Source: Drechslerella dactyloides
Taxonomy: Eukaryota; Ascomycota; Orbiliomycetes; Orbiliales; Orbiliaceae
Reading direction: 5' to 3'
NCBI GenBank assembly: GCA_020064725.1
Contig: JAGTWJ010000017.1
Span: 3,162,001 to 3,226,000, forward strand
DNA: 64,000 nt
The notes beneath the pieces were generated by a model. That model had not been told where the DNA came from and did no database searches. It saw only the letters and a list, made by a program, of their open reading frames with translations. Numbering within the stretch: the stretch's first letter is position 1; every line of letters begins with the position of its first letter. Positions 12,038 through 23,282 of the stretch are shown piece by piece. Position numbers and translations under genes: made by a program.

Positions 12038-13935
12038 TATGTTGCATGTGCTGAGGAGATGTTGTATCGCATCTACCGCATGATTCTTGTGCGGTTAGAT
12101 ATCTCGTATCATGGGATTTCCAGTTTTATGCATGGCGTTCATGAGCAAAGGTTTGGAAAAGCAATCTTTCGGATCTAGATTAATGCGCACCTATAAATGG
12201 CATATCTTTATCAAGAGTTGAATACCTGCTCCCAGCTAGGATCTTGACCTGTCCGCATGACATGACATCAGGTCAGGCTGAATAAATGTGTGTAAGCAAT
12301 CAGCATAGAAATTGCGTGGATCACAGCTGTCACGTACAGGGCATCTGCAGAGCTGCAGCGCGAGCGTTTATTAGACAGGCCGACTGCAGGGACCTCTTGT
12401 CGCTGGCGAATTAGATGATTGCGTATAATTTGCGTCGAACCAGCGTACCTGGCTGGAGCAAACCGTCGGCCGGGGATTGACCAATAGGAACTCACGGCTG
12501 GTGTCCGTTCGACGCCCGCGAACCTCGACGCATTACCGACATACATAATATTAACCAACTTTGGGCCGTCCCGTCCCCTATTACACATCCTGGAAATGTT
12601 TTCTGATGATTATTAGGTAGCAGCAGAATTTTCTTTTTTGTGCCAGTGAGGATCTGAACATCATGCATATTATGACGATGGTGACAGTACAATATAGTAG
12701 TGAGCGAAGCTAAGCGCCACTAGAGCATCGACATGAGCTAAATATTAAAGTCTAGTTTGATACATGCTTTGATGGTGGGAATCGGCATTCACCCTAGCGA
12801 CACAATCATCGTGATATTTTTGTAAAGCGCTGGTCTTTGAAGTCTCAGAGCGGGGTGCGATATTCGTATATGGTAACTTAATATTACTTGGTAAGATTTT
12901 TGGAAGGCACGTCTAGGAGTATAGCTACCCTCGAATGTGGTCTTATACAACCGCTCGAATTTGCTTGGGCCTTTGGAATTTTGCTTAGAAAAGAACCTCT
13001 ACTGAATATAATACGAGGTCCTATGTAGGAGTATATTCAATTGGACCAGTAAAGCGCCCATGAACATGATCACGAAGACACACGCGGGGTTCAAGCTCGA
13101 ATGGACCAACGTGATAACAGACGTTGAAACAATATCAAGACTCCACTTCATGGATTCCGCGCAGCTTCCCCTCGGTTGTGCGACACGGTCTGTGCCATGT
13201 GCTGCAGAAGCATCTGCGGAACCGAACATTTAGGGAATATTCAGCGAACCAGGCCCTGCGTGTGCCGTCATGACGATAAACTTAGCCTCTTGATTGGAAA
13301 ACCAAGCATCTTGTTTCTTTTTTTCTCCGCGTATGCGAACCAAGAATTCGAGGTTGAAGAACTCTACGACTCAGCTCTGGCTGAGCAAATCGCCTGGCTG
13401 TGGCCAGCCAACTGCTTGCAAACGCCAACTTTCAGTTTCGGACTAGTAGCAGCCCGGTCGTCGCTCATGCCGTCGAATGAACGACCAGGCCACCTGAAAG
13501 ACAGCAAACCGCCTTGATGGTTCGAAGCGCCCGAAATTAAACATCCCCTTTCACCGGTGAGCAGAAATCGCCTTTCCTCCATGGTATAAAGACCTTGCGC
13601 GGGGCGTGGCTGGGTCCACGTACCTGCGTACGTTCAACGCTAGCAAAGAAGCCATCTATCGATCTACATTAGCTGTCCGATATAAGAAGATTTGATATCG
13701 CCCGCCGTGCTGAAGGAAATTTACGACTGGATGCATTAAATTGCCCTCCGCGCCTTGAGGAAATCGTTGACAACGCGGGTTGCGAAATACCACACGGTCA
13801 ACACCACCGCCAGAAACGGCCCTTTGCGGATTCGGACGTCGACGACCCAGCTGCGGTCTGATGTCTACGAGACTCTAATCGATTGTTCGAGTGCTTAAGA
13901 TATATCTCATCCCTCCATTAGAAGAATTGGAAAAG
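12038..13935. other. Intergenic, 1.9 kb
   Basis: No supported gene. It contains only short chance frames. The left end is the enp2 3' UTR and the right end the promoter of the small membrane protein gene. No tRNA-like fold or repeat was noticed. Confidence 0.5.
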
Positions 13936-14424
13936 ATGTCCTCGACGACATTACTTCTCCTCTCCCTCCTTCACTTCTCACTCTCCAACGCTGTCCCAAC
14001 TCCCACCACATCCGGCTCGACATCCACCACATCCGCATCCGCAGACCCCACAAACTCTCCCTCCACCAATAGATTCTCCCTCAGCGCTCGCGTCAGCGTT
14101 ATCTGTGGCGTCGTGGCAATCAGCCTCATCGCCGTCGGCGCCCTCTTCTACGGCTATCGCAAGTACAACCAGCACGTACTGCGCCGCCGCACACAAATCC
14201 GGATGGACCAAATGCAGTCGAGCCTGGCCGCACGGCTGCAACAGGCGCAGAAGGACGGATCGGGAGAAGATGATGGTGCGGCCAAGGTATACGAGGGGGC
14301 CAACGGGCGTGGGGTACATATGCAGGTTACTGAGATTACGGCGGGGAGTCCCGTCGAGACACCGGTGGTCGGGGAGAAGAATCCGTTCAAGACTGCGATC
14401 GTGAGAGATCGGCCGGCTAGGTAG
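13936..14424 (+). CDS. Small single-pass type I membrane protein, function unknown
   Basis: Not recognised as a named family. The 162-residue product starts at the ATG at 13936; an upstream in-frame GTG at 13891 is not a likely start. It has a signal peptide (Leu-rich stretch, residues 4-17, ending near SNAVP), a Ser/Thr/Pro-rich extracellular segment (about 20-45) that should be O-glycosylated, one transmembrane helix (about 52-72, VICGVVAISLIAVGALFYGY), a basic stop-transfer run (YRKYNQHVLRRR) and a cytoplasmic tail of about 85 residues with a Gln/Arg helix. The layout, a Ser/Thr-rich ectodomain plus one helix, resembles small fungal wall-sensor-like proteins, but no WSC or other domain is visible. 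Single exon. Confidence 0.7.
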   Translation: MSSTTLLLLSLLHFSLSNAVPTPTTSGSTSTTSASADPTNSPSTNRFSLSARVSVICGVVAISLIAVGALFYGYRKYNQHVLRRRTQIRMDQMQSSLAARLQQAQKDGSGEDDGAAKVYEGANGRGVHMQVTEITAGSPVETPVVGEKNPFKTAIVRDRPAR

Positions 14425-15068
14425 ACAGGCTGGCGGGACTGCTTGGCTGCTTGACGTCGGTTGTACGTGGGGGGCATAGCTAGCTAGCTAGGCGTGCGAG
14501 TCTACTGGGTATCGTTGCTGTTGATGTATTTATATACGATTATATTAGCGGAGTTCTTGAATGCATTACTATTATTACATGAGCTTCAAAGTTTCGATAT
14601 TTTACCACCCGAACGTAAACGACCACATGACATGCCTAAGGAGACATTATGTATGCGTGCTGCCGTTATATTTATCCATGAATCTGAATTAAGGCTGTTC
14701 ATCGTCGTCTAGAGAGCTTGCATGTGTTCTACAATCGTGCGCGTGGCCATGTATGGACTTATCCATGGGCATGGGATATATCACAGAACAGGGTCGCCAG
14801 CAATGCATGATCATCAGCTTGTTGGCGAAGGTTCACTTGCATGAATAAGGAAATCTACCTCTCAATTCTTGGGTATTCGATAGAGAGGTTGTAAGAAAAT
14901 GATTTAGTTATACACAAACGTAAGAAAATGCTCTAAAATGCAATGGAAGTGGACCCATTCGTCCTTCCGTCCGTCCGCTCAGCATGTATTCATCAGTCGT
15001 GACATCGCAAGATGTAGTTATATGTACCCTAGTATACATCACGTATACCAAGATACGTTATACCTCCT
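14425..15068. other. Convergent 3' intergenic region
   Basis: AT-rich DNA between the stop codons of the small membrane protein gene and the aminotransferase gene. A short GCTAGCTAGCTAGG run lies near 14478. No gene is seen. Confidence 0.55.
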
Positions 15069-16725
15069 CTAATCGCGGTACTTGTCCATAAACCCCTTGT
15101 GGAAGTCGACGATCCTGCCGACCCACTCGGTACCGGGTGCGAGGAATGTCGTCCTGAAATGCCACGTGCCCTCCTTCTGTCCGAACCCGCTGCCGGGTAC
15201 GACGCAGACACCGGTGGCTTTCAGCAACTCCATGCAGTAGAACTCGTCCGGCTGCTTGCCATTCTTCTTGGCGGCTTCGATGGCCTTTTGCGGGAGCTTG
15301 ATCGTTGGGAAGATGTACATTGCGCCCTGCGGGTCTTGGCTTTCGACGCCCTCCATGTTCTTGAATGCGTCGTAGAGGGCGCGGGCGCGCGTCTTCAGGC
15401 CGTTGTAGATGTCGTCGTACTCCTTCTTGTACCTGTTTGCACACATGTGTGGTTAGCAAGCATGCAAGCAAGTTGCCATAAGCTCTACAGAATATCAGTT
15501 GCAGAGGAATCGTGAACATACAAATCGTAGCTGGGCTCGCCTTCCTTGGGCGGATTGGTCATCATCTCGACAAGACACTGCCCTCCAACCGGTGGACACA
15601 GCGAGATGCTCACAAACTTGTAGATCTCCTGCACGACCTCCGGATCGAACCCGACGAGCTCAAAGTACCCGCCCCGCTGCCCGCACTCGCCGACCATCCC
15701 CTTGCTGGTCGAATGGAAGCTGACCAGCTCGACATGGTCGTACTTTCCAGGATTCTTAGCCTGCAGATCCCGCAGGACCTTCTTGAAACTGACGAATTCG
15801 CCAACGAACACGTTTGTCTGGTAGACTTCGTCCGCCATGATGACGAGCTTCTTCTCGGCGGCGAACGTGATGATATCCTCGATTGACTTGTACGGTAGCG
15901 ACGCACCCGTCGGGTTTCCGGGGTTGATCACGCAGATGCACCGGACGTCGACGCCGTTGGATTCGGCCTTGGCTTGGAGGTCGTAGAGGGCGGCGGTGTT
16001 GGTGCTCCAATGTGAGGGCTCCTCGAGGTAGTATTCGACCGGCGTGGTATTCAGCAGAGCTAGGGTGGCGGTATACAGCGGATACTGGGGGATCGGGATC
16101 ATGACGCCCCTGTCCGGACCGACGGCGATGACGTGGAGGAGGGTGTTCACACCGGCGGATGCACCAGCGGTGAGGAAAATCAGCTCCGGGTCCGATGGGT
16201 AGCCATCTCGCTCTATCAATTATGCACGTCGTGTTAATTAACATTCGACATCAGGCTCGGTATGAAGTACTGTATGGGATTGTACAGGAGATTTCTCGTC
16301 TACTTACGCTCAATGTACTTTGCGACACTCTCACGCAGTGCAGGAGCACCTTGACTGTGCGAATACGCTCCGACGGACTTGACAGCCTTGAGTAGGTGTC
16401 TGGCCCGATCCAGAGCATCCTCTGGATACAGCTGCTTGACGACCTCCGCGTTCGACTCCTGGAGTAGATCCGGGTTCTGAACAAGGGACAGAACCTGCCG
16501 GAAGAACGTGATTGGTTTCTGGTCGAGCTGCTGCGGGTTGCCAATGTTGGCAAAGATAACTTGATTGAATGGATGGGAGGACGGGTCTCGCTCGAGGTCG
16601 CGGCGGATGGATTCTGCCTTAACGGCTAGCTCGCCGCGAACGGCGTACTTTGCATCTTTGACGCGCGGGTTGATATTGCCGTGGTGGAGAGAGCGCGAGC
16701 GAGTTGGCACCGAGGACGACGACAT
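15069..16725 (-). CDS. Alanine aminotransferase (alanine transaminase)
   Basis: PLP-dependent enzyme that interconverts alanine plus 2-oxoglutarate with pyruvate plus glutamate. Three exons (16725-16308, 16212-15522, 15432-15069) give 490 residues, the usual length for the GPT/ALT family. The product has the N-terminal AKYAVRGELAVKA block, FANIGNPQQLDQKPITFFRQ, the GAYSHSQGAPALRESVA loop, LFLTAGAS-like glycine turn, INPGNPTGA, ADEVYQTNVF, and the Schiff-base lysine in SFHSTSKGM (about K310), followed by GECGQRGGY. All are diagnostic of alanine rather than aspartate aminotransferases. There is no clear mitochondrial presequence, so the model is cytosolic unless an upstream exon exists. Introns are 95 and 89 bp. 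Confidence 0.95.
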
Positions 16726-18491
16726 TATTCGTGGGTGGAAGACCGAAACTATCGTCAGATGGAGTATTAGTGGGTGGTGTGGGCTGACCGGAATGATTCT
16801 GGGGAAAAGAAGCTAACTTGACGAAGGGTTGAAGACTAAAATAGGGCGAAGGCAAAGTGAACGTTCAAATGGGAGGCGATGCGGGGGAGGAAGCAGCAGA
16901 TATAAAAATCCGTGGAACAGGTGTGTCGAAACACTATTGTGAAGCTTCACACCCGGCCGACTCGACAAGCTTTAAGTTCACTTTGACACCACTTGCGCAT
17001 GAGAACGGCGAGGCAAAATTCAGACCGCCATGGCACAGGCACCAGACGCACAAGGTACACCCGCATCCTATGCCCTGGCCGTGGGGTGTCAGCAACTGCA
17101 GCTCGAACCCATGCGGGGCAAAGCAGTCGAAACCAGCTAACGTGCACTCCCATCAATGCGGAGGTTGGCCGGCCGCGTATATGCGAATATATCAGAAACC
17201 CCTCAGATATATGCATGCTGTGAAACGTTCACAGCGGCATGCCGTCCGTTGAAATCGACGCTGGAGCTCGCATCGGGAAGTTTCTAGCGGGAACTCCGCC
17301 AGCAAGCCAGCCTTTACTCTTACATCTCTGCAGCTCTGCGTTAGAGATGACGACGGGCCGAAGTGAGGTTGCGGACGGACATCGGACAGGCCAGGCTACA
17401 GCTGCAGCTAGCTCTATTCGGCTCGCGCGCATCTCCGAGCACGCCGAGTTGGCATGATAAATTTTCTTGGGCTGACAGGACGTCACAGGAGATCAGACGA
17501 TCTAATGTTATGAGATTGGGTCTGGCCTGCAAGTGGTTTTATCGCGCGGCGACTACTAGTATGTAGGCGCCGCCGAGAAACCGAGAAAATCTCTCATCAA
17601 ATTATCGGTGGGCGTTTTCATTCGAACTTACATGTTGTGGGTCTGCGTATCGGCGCCGTCCACAGCTGTCGCGGCAGGCCGCGTGGGATGTGCTGCAAAG
17701 CCCGGGATCGCATTGTATAATTTCTGGTGAGGCGGGGAGGACCGGATCGAGGGGATGACTTCTGTCGACCGTGCGTTGAAAGGAGCCGGCCCGCGGTTGG
17801 AACTAACTCCACGGGAGAAGTTTCGATCGGAGCGAGCGCACGTCGTACGCGAAGTAAATGCGCCCCAGAAAGTATATCGCTCTCGGTGTCTCAAATAAGA
17901 GTTTTGTATATTCGCCGGAACGGATACATAGGTGCGACCTACAGGTTGGAGTCCGTAACAATTGGTTGCTGACGATAGGAAAATCGAGGTTAATAACGTT
18001 TCACAGATTAGAAAGCATACATATCTCAATCTTGCGATTAATGGTGGTTGAGGCCTTTTCGTATACATCCAGCGATAGCTCGTCGTACTATATCACCGCG
18101 ATCGGAGGGCCATATAACAGTGTTGCTAGCTAGCGCGTTGGCTCGCTGTGCTCCTGAGCTCGTCAATAGGAGCAGGGAGTTCGGCAGAATTCTGGAACTG
18201 ATAGAATTTTTGCAGAAGACTAAGATTATTATTCGAGGTTGTTAAGAGCGGATACATTCACAACAGATAGCCAGACTGGATATACTGGGTAGCTATACCG
18301 CCAGAAAGGAAGAAACGAAAACTCCATTGCTAAAGAAACCCATTGCTCGTATCAATCGACTAAGACGTCCAAATAACAGCTCGCTAATGCCCTTGCAATC
18401 CCCAAACGCCAAAAAAATATATCGAGAAATCCCTTCGAACCTGCAAATAACAAAAAAGAAAAATCCCCCCAACGCCATTGCACTTGATTAC
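16726..18491. other. Intergenic, 1.8 kb
   Basis: Holds the promoter of the aminotransferase gene on the left and the 3' region of the ankyrin gene on the right. A 146-codon minus-strand frame at 17628-18068 has no recognisable feature and is probably chance. Confidence 0.5.
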
Positions 18492-20509
18492 TTAAATCTT
18501 CTTCGGATTAATCCATACAGCAACCTCCTGCACGCCCCTTCCGATGGTTTCGAACAACTCCACCATGAGCGCGAACAGCTTTTGCGGCACATAGGTCACG
18601 AGCCACAGCAGCCAGTAGCCGGTATAATATATGGCGCTGCCGACCCATCCGAACAGCGCCTCAAGCACCTTCTTGATCATCTTCCCGGTAGCCACAACGC
18701 CGTCCCAGATCATCTTGGGTATCTCGACAAAGATCCATTTGATGACGTCGACGAAGCCGTTCAAGACGTCCGTCCAGGTGATTCCCGCGAACCAATTGAC
18801 CAGCTTCGTCAAGAGGGTATGGAAGGCGGAGGCGATGCGGATTATGAGATCCGCGACCTTGCCGGCGGTGTATTTAACGGCGTCGAAAAGCCATTTTACT
18901 ATCGCGACGATGGCGTTGGGTATTCTGACGGTTAGGGTCTTCCAGACCTGCTTGACGATCCAGACGACGGCATCTTTGACTGCCTTGGCTGTTGCGACTG
19001 TTGCATCCTTTATCCAGATGGCAGTAGCTTTAATGAACCTGAGGGTGGCCTTTACGAACCAAACAATCGCTTTGGGGAGCTGGACGGTGAAGAACTTCCA
19101 GATCGCTTGCACGGTGATAACGGTTGCTCGGCCGGTTGCTTTCACCAGCCGGACAATCGCTCTGCCAGTGGCCTTGGACAGACGGATGAGAGCCCGAGGC
19201 AGATATACGAAGAAGAACTTCCAGGTCCACTTGGCACCGTTGACAATCCCTCGACCTGTCGCTTTGGCTGCCTTCACCGTCACCGACGGTATCGCCTGTA
19301 TTGCATGCGCAGTTTTGATAGCTGCACGCTTGCTGACTCTCGCGATAGTCTTCCCTGTTTTCACAACGCCATTCTTGATAGCCTTGCCCGTTTTCACGGT
19401 GCCGTTCTTAATAGCCTTCCCCGTATTTACGACACCGTCCTTGATACCTTCCGCAATATCCTTCCTGTGCACCCAGACGTACTTGCTGCCGTTGTAGACT
19501 GGCAGCACCACGACATGCTTGGGTATCGTCCACACAAAGAACTTTGGGAGGTCGAAGAAGATCGCTTTGAGAAACTTGTAGATATCTCGTAGGAGCCGCT
19601 TGGCTCGTCGGACGGATGCCCGATTGCGGTACTTCCACCGCTGTAGGCCACCGAGTCGCCGGGTGGGGAGAAATTCGACGATGTCGCGATGACCATTCTG
19701 AGCGGCTAGGCGGAGCGCCGTCATGCCGTCCGAGGGTACGATGTCATCTCTGGCGTGGAATACATCGAAAAAGAGCTTGACGAGGGGCATATGCCCGTTC
19801 TCAGCGGCGACCATGAGAGGCGTCCGCTGGATGACATCGTAGTGGTCCTTGACGGCTTTGCCATTTCGATATGTCAGACGATGCTCGGATTCAGGGTCGG
19901 CCTGGAGGACGTCGAGTCAGTCGAGTTCATGATAATATCTGAGCTTAGGGGAGCTTGTAAATGTAGTTTGATACTGACCTCAGTAGAAAATTGATTGACG
20001 TCCGCGCCGTAATCCACCAGTTGCTGAACCACACGCACATGGTTGGCCCGGACCGCCGCAACGAGCGGTGTTACTCCATCCGCATTCTTGCTACCGACCT
20101 TGACGAGCCCGCTGTCGATAAAAGCGGAGATCAGCTCGCTATTCTCGTTCTTAATTGCGTCGAAGAACGTCTTGATGATGTTGGCAGGTGGGACTGCAGC
20201 TGCGGCGGGTGCCGGCTCTGAGTCCGCTGCTTCCTCAGCATCTTCGCGAAGCAGGCGCCGTATCAAGTCGTCTGTGTCCGGGTCATCGCTGTGGGCTGTA
20301 GGCGTGGTCGCCGCAGAGGCGAGAGCAGCGGCAACAATGGTAGCCGCACGTTCGAGGTGAAGTTGAGGACGGTCGTGATGATGGTCATGGTGACGGTGGT
20401 GGTGAGGTGTTGTGGTGTTGGCGCCGTTGGAGCCTTCGGCTATCCGTCGCAAGTCGCTCTCGAGGGACCCGCCTTGGGCATCTTCGTACAGCGGCACGGG
20501 GTCGTCCAT
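18492..20509 (-). CDS. Ankyrin-repeat protein with long amphipathic repeat tail
   Basis: No named orthologue recognised. Two exons (20509-19979 and 19901-18492, joined in phase 0) give 646 residues. Residues 1-105 are disordered, with a His cluster (HHHRHHDHHHD), acidic DDLIRRLLREDAEEAA and an Ala/Pro run. Three or so ankyrin repeats follow (about 110-275): DGVTPLVAAVRANHVRVVQQLVDYGADVN split over lines of the fold, RTPLMVAAENGHMPLVKLFF and MTALRLAAQNGHRDIVEFL. From about residue 285 to the end the chain is basic, Val/Ile/Ala/Trp-rich and built from helical repeats, including perfect-register 11-mers (about 333-398) and longer units starting WKFFxVxLP. This tail should lie on a membrane or lipid surface; that is inference. 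The region has no clear classical transmembrane helix, because Lys/Arg recur every three to four residues. Confidence 0.85.
19239..19436 (-). repeat. Six 33-bp (11-residue) repeats coding for amphipathic helix
   Basis: Read on the minus strand from 19436, successive 11-residue units are GVVNTGKAIKN, GTVKTGKAIKN and GVVKTGKTIAR, then three more diverged units. The unit keeps Gly, Val, Thr/Lys, Gly-Lys and Ile in fixed register. An 11-residue period matches three turns of a slightly unwound helix, as in synucleins, perilipins and apolipoproteins. Confidence 0.85.
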
Positions 20510-22706
20510 TTTGTAGATTTGGAAAATTAACGATTAGATCCTAGCTTACTGTGTCGCCTGTGGGTATGCGACGCGATGTAGTGCAAGATTTGAAGTATCG
20601 AGCAAAGCGACGGCGGTTGTCTTGGATGATATACTTCGTTCCATCTGTCGCATGCTTGTGGCATTGTTCCTGCGACACACCGCATACGCTGGTCAGAACG
20701 TTAAGTGACCAACCAGTGAGCGAGGCGGACCGCGCGTCGCACAGCAGAAATGAGTCTTAGTGCGTTTGGAAGACCGTATCTTGAATGAAGGATCAGTTTT
20801 GCTAGATGTGGGAAGCCGAGGTCTTGACGCCGTCACAGTCGCGATCTCTGCAGAAACTGCTGCGGCGCCTTGGTATTCTTCTTGTGTGAGAGGGGCGAGG
20901 CTGACTTTGTTTGGCGGCTCGCGTGTGGTGGTGGCGATGTTCAATGGCAGGCTATTACCTTGCCATTTTGGCGCAACAGATTCAATGTTGACACAATTCT
21001 AATTTTACGAGCAGAATCCGGTTAAGAAGGCCCCTTGAATGTATCCTGCAGTGGAAGGATTATGGGCTGCTATCGCATGATATCATTTCGTCTCCGTGTA
21101 CGGTAGCGACACTGCGGCTGGTACAACGCTGGATCCATTGGCTAGATCGCGGCGTGGGATCCTCCAGACATACCCCGCCACGCCGCGCAGGCTGGGTACG
21201 TTTCGCTGGGTACGTTTCCTTCAACTGAGATTCGATTATGGAATTCGTCCAGTTGGAGAACGTAATCTTCTGTTTGTTCTACACACTTGGAGCTACAGTT
21301 CTCGAACTTCTGTGCTGTTTCCCATGTGATCGTGAATGCATCAATTTCCCACGAAGTAAATAGCAGAATGAAGCCGGCGGCTGGTGGGACGTCTTTGCGC
21401 CCAGGATGCCAATCAGCCGCAAATGCTTGATGGCCTTGCTATAGTTAGCCGAGTCGCGCAGCACACTGCCCAAAAAGGACCGTGAACCAGATTGAACTTA
21501 GCTACACTGTCTCATACTGGCCCTGAGTCACCATAAGATCTATACTCATAGATCTAGATCTAGAGCTCTCGAGAACGAGTGCGGATTAGTCCCATAACGA
21601 ATCAAACCAATCTGAACAGCACTGTCAATTCTAGGAAGGCCGTGGTGCGACCAACATATCCAGCATATGCTGTCTGCCGCCTGTCTGGCCTGGATTTAAA
21701 GCGCAAATTTAAAGGCTTGATCTCACGATCGATGGGATCGGGAACCGTCGACGAGCTTGCTTATCTGTAAAGATCTGGCGATGGAGACTGGATTCATTAT
21801 TGGTATATCTGCGTAACAATACGAATGACATATAATTAAAAGGCCAGTATCGTAAAAATTTTCAGGTCTCCAGGTTCTGAACTGGATACTTTATATTCAT
21901 TCATGAGTGGTGGCTGTTAGATCGATCTAGATAATACAATGCGTTGAGTTTGGGATGTGTCCTAGGGATACTAGCTGCTGTAACATGCTATAAATCAATT
22001 GGCTTAAGGGTTGCTCCGTATCGATACGTATCGATATTGTCTGTCATTACCATCAATCACAAGCTTCGAAACCGGCCATGCCAAATCTACCCAAACTTAT
22101 AGACATTCTACCCTGGGAGAGATTGGCCGACCTATCATCTGGGGAGTAGTATACCGCGTCGCGTCGAGCGCGAGGTTCAACCGCAATTTAGCCAAACAGC
22201 CTAGGTTGCCTGAAAGCCTCCCGTCAGCCATATATTCCCAGGTCCCACAGTGTGGTGACACTCGGACACGGACTCTTTGGCTCCGCTTCCAACACTCGGA
22301 CGCAATCATCCGGGGTGGTCTCGTAAACATATCTTTCTCTCTTAAATTTTGTTCATCATGGATATGAGTCTGCCTCACTGGATCAACGCAACCCCGTGCC
22401 AGCGCTGGATCCACGGAACCAGAATGACACCTCCGAATCTTGCTATGCCAGCTTGAGATCTCAGATTTGCCGATTTCGATGTAAGCTGCAGCTTGACTCA
22501 TTTGAATTTTCTTGAATTAATCAATCGAACGCGTAGGTATATGCATACAATCCTTTCTTTTATTCAATTGAGCTCAACACCTTCTATCAATCGGTAACAG
22601 AGCCTGGGACATATCAAAATCCAACCTTCCATTCTCAAGTCAAGAATTCGGGGTGATTTCATACCCGCAACATTACCACAATTGAAGACTCGAGTCACCT
22701 GGGTGC

Positions 22707-22714
22707 TATATAAG
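22707..22714 (+). promoter_or_regulatory. TATA-like box, possible start of beta-galactosidase leader
   Basis: TATATAAG followed by a C-rich run. It is 576 bp before the beta-galactosidase ATG, so it would imply a long leader or a spliced 5' UTR; it may be unrelated. Confidence 0.25.
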
Positions 22715-22952
22715 CCCCCTTGCATCATATTCAAGCACCCACGGAAGCTTGTAGTCCGGCCGAAAAATAGGCTATTCCAGGGAAAATGCGGAGAAGCATC
22801 CATATCGTTTCTGTAGGCACCGAGCTGTTTTCAGCGATGCCACCTTCGGAAGCATGCGTGTACATGTACATGCACGTGAAAGGTTATACCCGGTATGCAT
22901 CTCATGCGCATATCCTTCAATCCATGGTATCACTGTAGCGGATATGCTGACT

Positions 22953-22958
22953 TTAGCC
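22953..22958 (-). promoter_or_regulatory. GGCTAA hexamer (XlnR-type site)
   Basis: Reads GGCTAAAG on the minus strand, matching the GGCTAA(A) core bound by the Aspergillus xylanase regulator XlnR. It lies about 330 bp before the beta-galactosidase ATG. Aspergillus niger lacA is known to be under XlnR control. A hexamer alone is weak evidence. Confidence 0.35.
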
Positions 22959-23088
22959 AAAGCGAGACGGATGTTTAGCGTATGCCCGTATATGCATACT
23001 ATCCACGACGGAGAAATTATTGCGAGCTGGATAGCTTTTCTGTCGCATCAAGATCCTGGGAGCTTCACTTGCGTCATGTATATCCGAT

Positions 23089-23094
23089 GGCTAA
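23089..23094 (+). promoter_or_regulatory. GGCTAA hexamer (XlnR-type site)
   Basis: Second GGCTAA, on the plus strand, about 190 bp before the beta-galactosidase ATG. Two copies in opposite orientation within 140 bp make a regulatory role more likely than one copy would. Confidence 0.35.
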
Positions 23095-23282
23095 CTAATC
23101 TCAGCCGATATATCGACACGATGTGAGGGATACGAGGTGTGTCATTGACGGTCCTTTAAAGAGTCTGCTGTGCTCTCTGCGATTTGGATAGCCTCTACCT
23201 TTGTCAATTTCCTGTTCCTGGAGATATCTTCGACTTACTGCTGGGGTAGGACTTGAGGGCAGCTTTCTGGTTGATCGAAAAG

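Larger units (their letters stand above)
20510..23282. other. Intergenic, 2.8 kb, divergent promoters
   Basis: Lies between the ankyrin gene start (leftward) and the beta-galactosidase start (rightward). No supported gene. A TATATAAG box at 22707-22714 and two GGCTAA hexamers closer to the beta-galactosidase gene are listed separately. Confidence 0.55.

Noticed and set aside
13891..13935. Upstream GTG-started extension of the small membrane protein
   Set aside because: Eukaryotic start at GTG is unlikely, and the ATG at 13936 directly begins a good signal peptide.
17628..18068. 146-codon minus-strand frame
   Set aside because: No domain or conserved pattern, and it lies where promoter and 3' UTR sequence is expected.
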